Origin: Immundisolibacterales bacterium
GTDB lineage: Bacteria; Pseudomonadota; Gammaproteobacteria; HK1
Assembly (NCBI GenBank): GCA_026712715.1
Contig: JAPOPW010000009.1
Coordinates: 62,001-126,000 of the forward strand
Direction of reading: 5' to 3'
Length of the DNA: 64,000 nucleotides
Below the pieces are notes generated by a model, which saw nothing but the letters and a program-made list of their open reading frames with translations, ran no database searches and was not told where the DNA came from. This document shows, piece after piece, positions 61,348-64,000 of the stretch; the first letter of the stretch is position 1; each line of letters begins with the position of its first letter. The position numbers and the translations under genes were made by a program.

Positions 61348-64000
61348 TCATTTTGTGGAATGTACATCGAGGTGGAAAGTGCGTTGCCGGGACGGGCCAA
61401 CGTCCGGAACCCGCAGGTGGTTCTGGATGGACTCGAGGATCGCGCGTTCCTCGGAGCCACCCTCCGCCAGCTCGAGCACCGCTTGCGTCAGCCGGGAGAA
61501 GAGCTCGTGGCGCCACAGTCCGCGTTCTTCAAGGTAGCCGTCCACCCGTCTCCGATCACCGGCCTTCCAGAGCTGCATCAGCTTGTGCAGGCAATCGATC
61601 AGCGAGGGCGGGGTGCCGTCGGAGGATGCCTGACCAAGACTCTGACCTCGGCGGCGGTCCCATGCCTTGAGGCGCACTTCGCCGCCGCCCGTCGCCGCCG
61701 TCTCCTCTCCGTCGTCATCGTCCTGCACCGACCGACGCTTGCCACCGCGGGCCAGAATATCGAGGCGCGCCGCAAGGTCCGAGTCCGATAGATTGCAGGA
61801 GAGGGCGTAGAGGATGCTGGCCCCGCCCGCAGCCGGCTTGAGGCCAAAGTCGTTGCGGTGCAGGAGGTAGTAGCTCGTCACGTCGTCCAGCTCGTCGGCC
61901 GGCGCGCCATCCGGATTCAGCAGGCGGCTCACCACGAAGCCCACCACCATGCGCCGCACCTGCCGCAGGAACTCGGCGACTGCGAGCTGCCGGCCGGGAG
62001 CGTCTGTAATTTTCACCACCGGATGTCGGCTGTACGCTTCCAACGCCGGGCCCGTCGCCGCCCAGACGAAGTCCGGCCCTCGAATACCCGCGTCCCAGAA
62101 GTCCCGAAGCTGATCGGTGATGTTCTTCCGCATTTCATCGAGCACCCGCCTGTCCCAACCGGCGCGGGCGGACGCCGGTCGCTTCCTGCAAACGATCCAG
62201 ATGGAGGAGGCGAGCGCGGCGGACGATAGCGAACGCTGTCGGTTGTGCCTCTCGGTCTGAACGGGCCAGGACCCGGTAACGACGAACCCGGCCCGGATCA
62301 GCGCGGATACCAGGGTCTCCCAAGCGTCAGGGTTCTTGTTCGCAAAGACGACGACCAGCCGGCCGTCGTCGCGAAGCGCAGCATGGAATCCGCCGAAGGC
62401 CCGCGCCATGCCGTCTTCGTAGCTCTGCTTCGACGCGGAACGGTCACCGCCGAAGCGGCTCGCATCGTCGATCAGCTCGCCGTCGTTCTCGTCCGCGTCC
62501 CACTTGGGTCCGAGCGGCGAGGCGAATGCGGCGTCGGTCTCGGTCGTGAGCCCGTGCAACACCCGGCGCAACCAGACATGGAAGAAGTCCATGAGGTCCG
62601 AGTAAGGGATGGCATCGTAGTAAGGCGGGTCGGTGCAGATCAGGTCGAATTCATCCAAATGGAGATCGATAGCGGATTGGCGCATCAGCGTGGCGGGCGG
62701 AGCTGACACCGTAGCCTCTTGCGCGTGTTCAGAGACCCGGGCGATCCACTCCACGGCCTGGACGAATCCGCCCGTCGTATCGGTCAGCGGACAGGATTCC
62801 GCGAAGTCCCAGACCATGGGCAACGCAAATCGCGCGAAGGTATTACGTAGCTGGTCGCGGTTGTTCGTCCAAGTCACGAGAGCGCTGCAACGATCGGCAA
62901 GCCGGCTGATCGACGGCGCCAGGCACCCGACAAGCGCTTCGCGCCAATCGTCCGGGTAACCGCAGGTCTCCATCTCCTTCTGAACGCTCCTGATGTTCCG
63001 AACAATGGCCCCCAGCGCCAGGAGTTGCCGGCTGCTGAACAGCGTGTCCCAAGTGTTGAAGCCGTAGCGTGGCATGCGCATCCCAAGGGCCTGCTCGCTG
63101 GGCGTCGGTTCTCCCGGAAGCCCGAACGGAATCTCCGCGTAGAAGGCTTCAAGTTCCTCCTGCGAGACTTCCGCCGCCTCAATCTCCTCCTCGCGCGCTA
63201 GCCGGTACTCTTTCCCCTCCTGCCCATCCGCCACAACCCCCGTCATGCGTGCCCCCAGCCTGCCCGCGCGCCCTTGCGCCCGCAGGTCCTGCATGGTCGC
63301 GATGGCACCGCAGCACGGGCATTCGGCACCGCTTTGACTCATGGTTCCGGCACCAAGTTCGTTGTCGTCACCACCCGTCGGAACGTCCTGTTCCAAGTCG
63401 AATTCCACCCCGCTCCGGTCTTCGCGAGGCGTCATCTCCAGCAGCACCCGCTTGTCGCGGCGTCTACAGAGCCAGCGCGTTTTGAGGAGCGGAATCTCGG
63501 CCCGGCAATCCCCGCATTCGGCGGTGCGCGCCCAGAGATACGCCACCGTCGGCTTGGCCACCCAGCGCGGGTTGCGTGGATCCTCCAGATAGAGGGAATC
63601 CAACTCCGCATTGAGCACCTCGACGGACACCTGACCGCCCGCGTCCGGTTCCAGAAGCATTGACGGACGCCGCCTGAAGCGCTTCGGCGGCAATGACGGT
63701 TTTCCACGGCGGCCTTTGCGTTTAACCGGCTCGAACTCCGCATAAGTCGGGTATCGCGAGGCAAGCTCCCGGCGCCCCCCCGCCAACACCCGGCGCCCCC
63801 AAGCGCGGAGGTGCCAGGGAAAGTCGGCGCCCGCCTCCGGCGGATCGACGTCGAAGGAGGTCTGTTGCTCGGGCGCCCCATCCCCGTGCCCGAGGCGAGC
63901 AAGGTGCGCCCGCACGGCGCTCTTACGCTTGATTCCCCGCGCCTTGAGAAACGCTTCGACGAACCCGCGGTCCCGCAGGGCGAAGTCCGGCAGCGGGCGG
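61348..64000 (-). CDS. DUF1156/COG1743 Zn-ribbon DNA methyltransferase (N-terminus beyond right edge)
   Basis: The frame stays open to base 64000 on the minus strand, so the start and probable DUF1156 N-terminal domain lie outside; over 880 residues are visible. Zn-ribbon cysteines occur as CGDC (nt about 63500-63515) and CPCCG (about 63300-63320). The catalytic motif IV is TDPPYYDAIPYSD (DPPY at about 62620-62631), characteristic of N6-adenine or N4-cytosine methyltransferases, followed by GRLVVVFANKNPDAW. Resembles COG1743 adenine-specific methylases. First gene of a probable unit with the small protein, PIN and DUF499 genes. Confidence 0.88.
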   Translation of the reverse strand, partial: RPLPDFALRDRGFVEAFLKARGIKRKSAVRAHLARLGHGDGAPEQQTSFDVDPPEAGADFPWHLRAWGRRVLAGGRRELASRYPTYAEFEPVKRKGRRGKPSLPPKRFRRRPSMLLEPDAGGQVSVEVLNAELDSLYLEDPRNPRWVAKPTVAYLWARTAECGDCRAEIPLLKTRWLCRRRDKRVLLEMTPREDRSGVEFDLEQDVPTGGDDNELGAGTMSQSGAECPCCGAIATMQDLRAQGRAGRLGARMTGVVADGQEGKEYRLAREEEIEAAEVSQEELEAFYAEIPFGLPGEPTPSEQALGMRMPRYGFNTWDTLFSSRQLLALGAIVRNIRSVQKEMETCGYPDDWREALVGCLAPSISRLADRCSALVTWTNNRDQLRNTFARFALPMVWDFAESCPLTDTTGGFVQAVEWIARVSEHAQEATVSAPPATLMRQSAIDLHLDEFDLICTDPPYYDAIPYSDLMDFFHVWLRRVLHGLTTETDAAFASPLGPKWDADENDGELIDDASRFGGDRSASKQSYEDGMARAFGGFHAALRDDGRLVVVFANKNPDAWETLVSALIRAGFVVTGSWPVQTERHNRQRSLSSAALASSIWIVCRKRPASARAGWDRRVLDEMRKNITDQLRDFWDAGIRGPDFVWAATGPALEAYSRHPVVKITDAPGRQLAVAEFLRQVRRMVVGFVVSRLLNPDGAPADELDDVTSYYLLHRNDFGLKPAAGGASILYALSCNLSDSDLAARLDILARGGKRRSVQDDDDGEETAATGGGEVRLKAWDRRRGQSLGQASSDGTPPSLIDCLHKLMQLWKAGDRRRVDGYLEERGLWRHELFSRLTQAVLELAEGGSEERAILESIQNHLRVPDVGPSRQRTFHLDVHSTK

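Noticed and set aside
1-64000. CRISPR arrays, tRNA or rRNA genes, insertion sequences, prophage genes
   Set aside because: No regularly spaced repeats, cloverleaf sequences, transposase/integrase frames or phage structural genes were recognised on either strand.

Overview
The window is a high-G+C chromosomal segment (mostly well above 60% G+C by eye) from a proteobacterium, most likely an uncultured or environmental gammaproteobacterium. The best evidence is the block EVE protein / 6S RNA / zapA / TIGR02449 protein, divergent from pepP-ubiH-ubiI. That is the gammaproteobacterial 6S-ubiquinone neighbourhood, although the usual ygfA (5-formyl-THF cyclo-ligase) and ygfB are absent. The genus cannot be named from this sequence.

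Layout. 1-14 kb is housekeeping: the end of lnt, a TerB-like gene, a SulP anion transporter, a PLP threonine/serine dehydratase, an AI-2E family permease, an rpiA/radical-SAM pair divergent from ilvA, EVE/6S/zapA, and pepP-ubiH-ubiI with overlapping stops and starts. 13.7-33 kb is accessory catabolism: iolE and iolD separated by an unusual fold-back intergenic element, a MaoC hydratase, a Gfo/Idh oxidoreductase, a VOC protein, a zinc alcohol dehydrogenase, an epoxide hydrolase divergent from a LysR regulator, an MFS carrier, a nitroreductase-like protein, a phytanoyl-CoA dioxygenase, an LLM flavin enzyme, a molybdenum hydroxylase large subunit without its partner subunits, an FAD oxidase, an SDR and a GST. 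33-39 kb returns to core genes: an NfeD protease, metK-ahcY of the methyl cycle, and purC.

39-55 kb is built for uptake and hydrolysis of nitrogen compounds. It has an acyl-CoA synthetase, a urea/short-chain-amide type ABC transporter whose last ATPase is fused in frame to an amidase, a short ORF translationally coupled to the binding protein of that transporter, a flotillin, a polar amino-acid ABC transporter, and a second amidase.

55-64 kb looks like a defence island with locally lower G+C. It contains a hipBA toxin-antitoxin pair, then on the same strand a four-gene set: a DUF1156/COG1743 Zn-ribbon DNA methyltransferase that runs off the right edge, a 92-residue acidic protein, a PIN-domain nuclease, and an 1,100-residue DUF499/COG1483 ATPase. 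This set is the best candidate in the window for an incompletely described system. I read it as a modification enzyme, a large ATPase and a nuclease acting together against foreign DNA. Only the families are visible; the joint function is inference.

No CRISPR array, tRNA, rRNA, IS element or phage gene was recognised.
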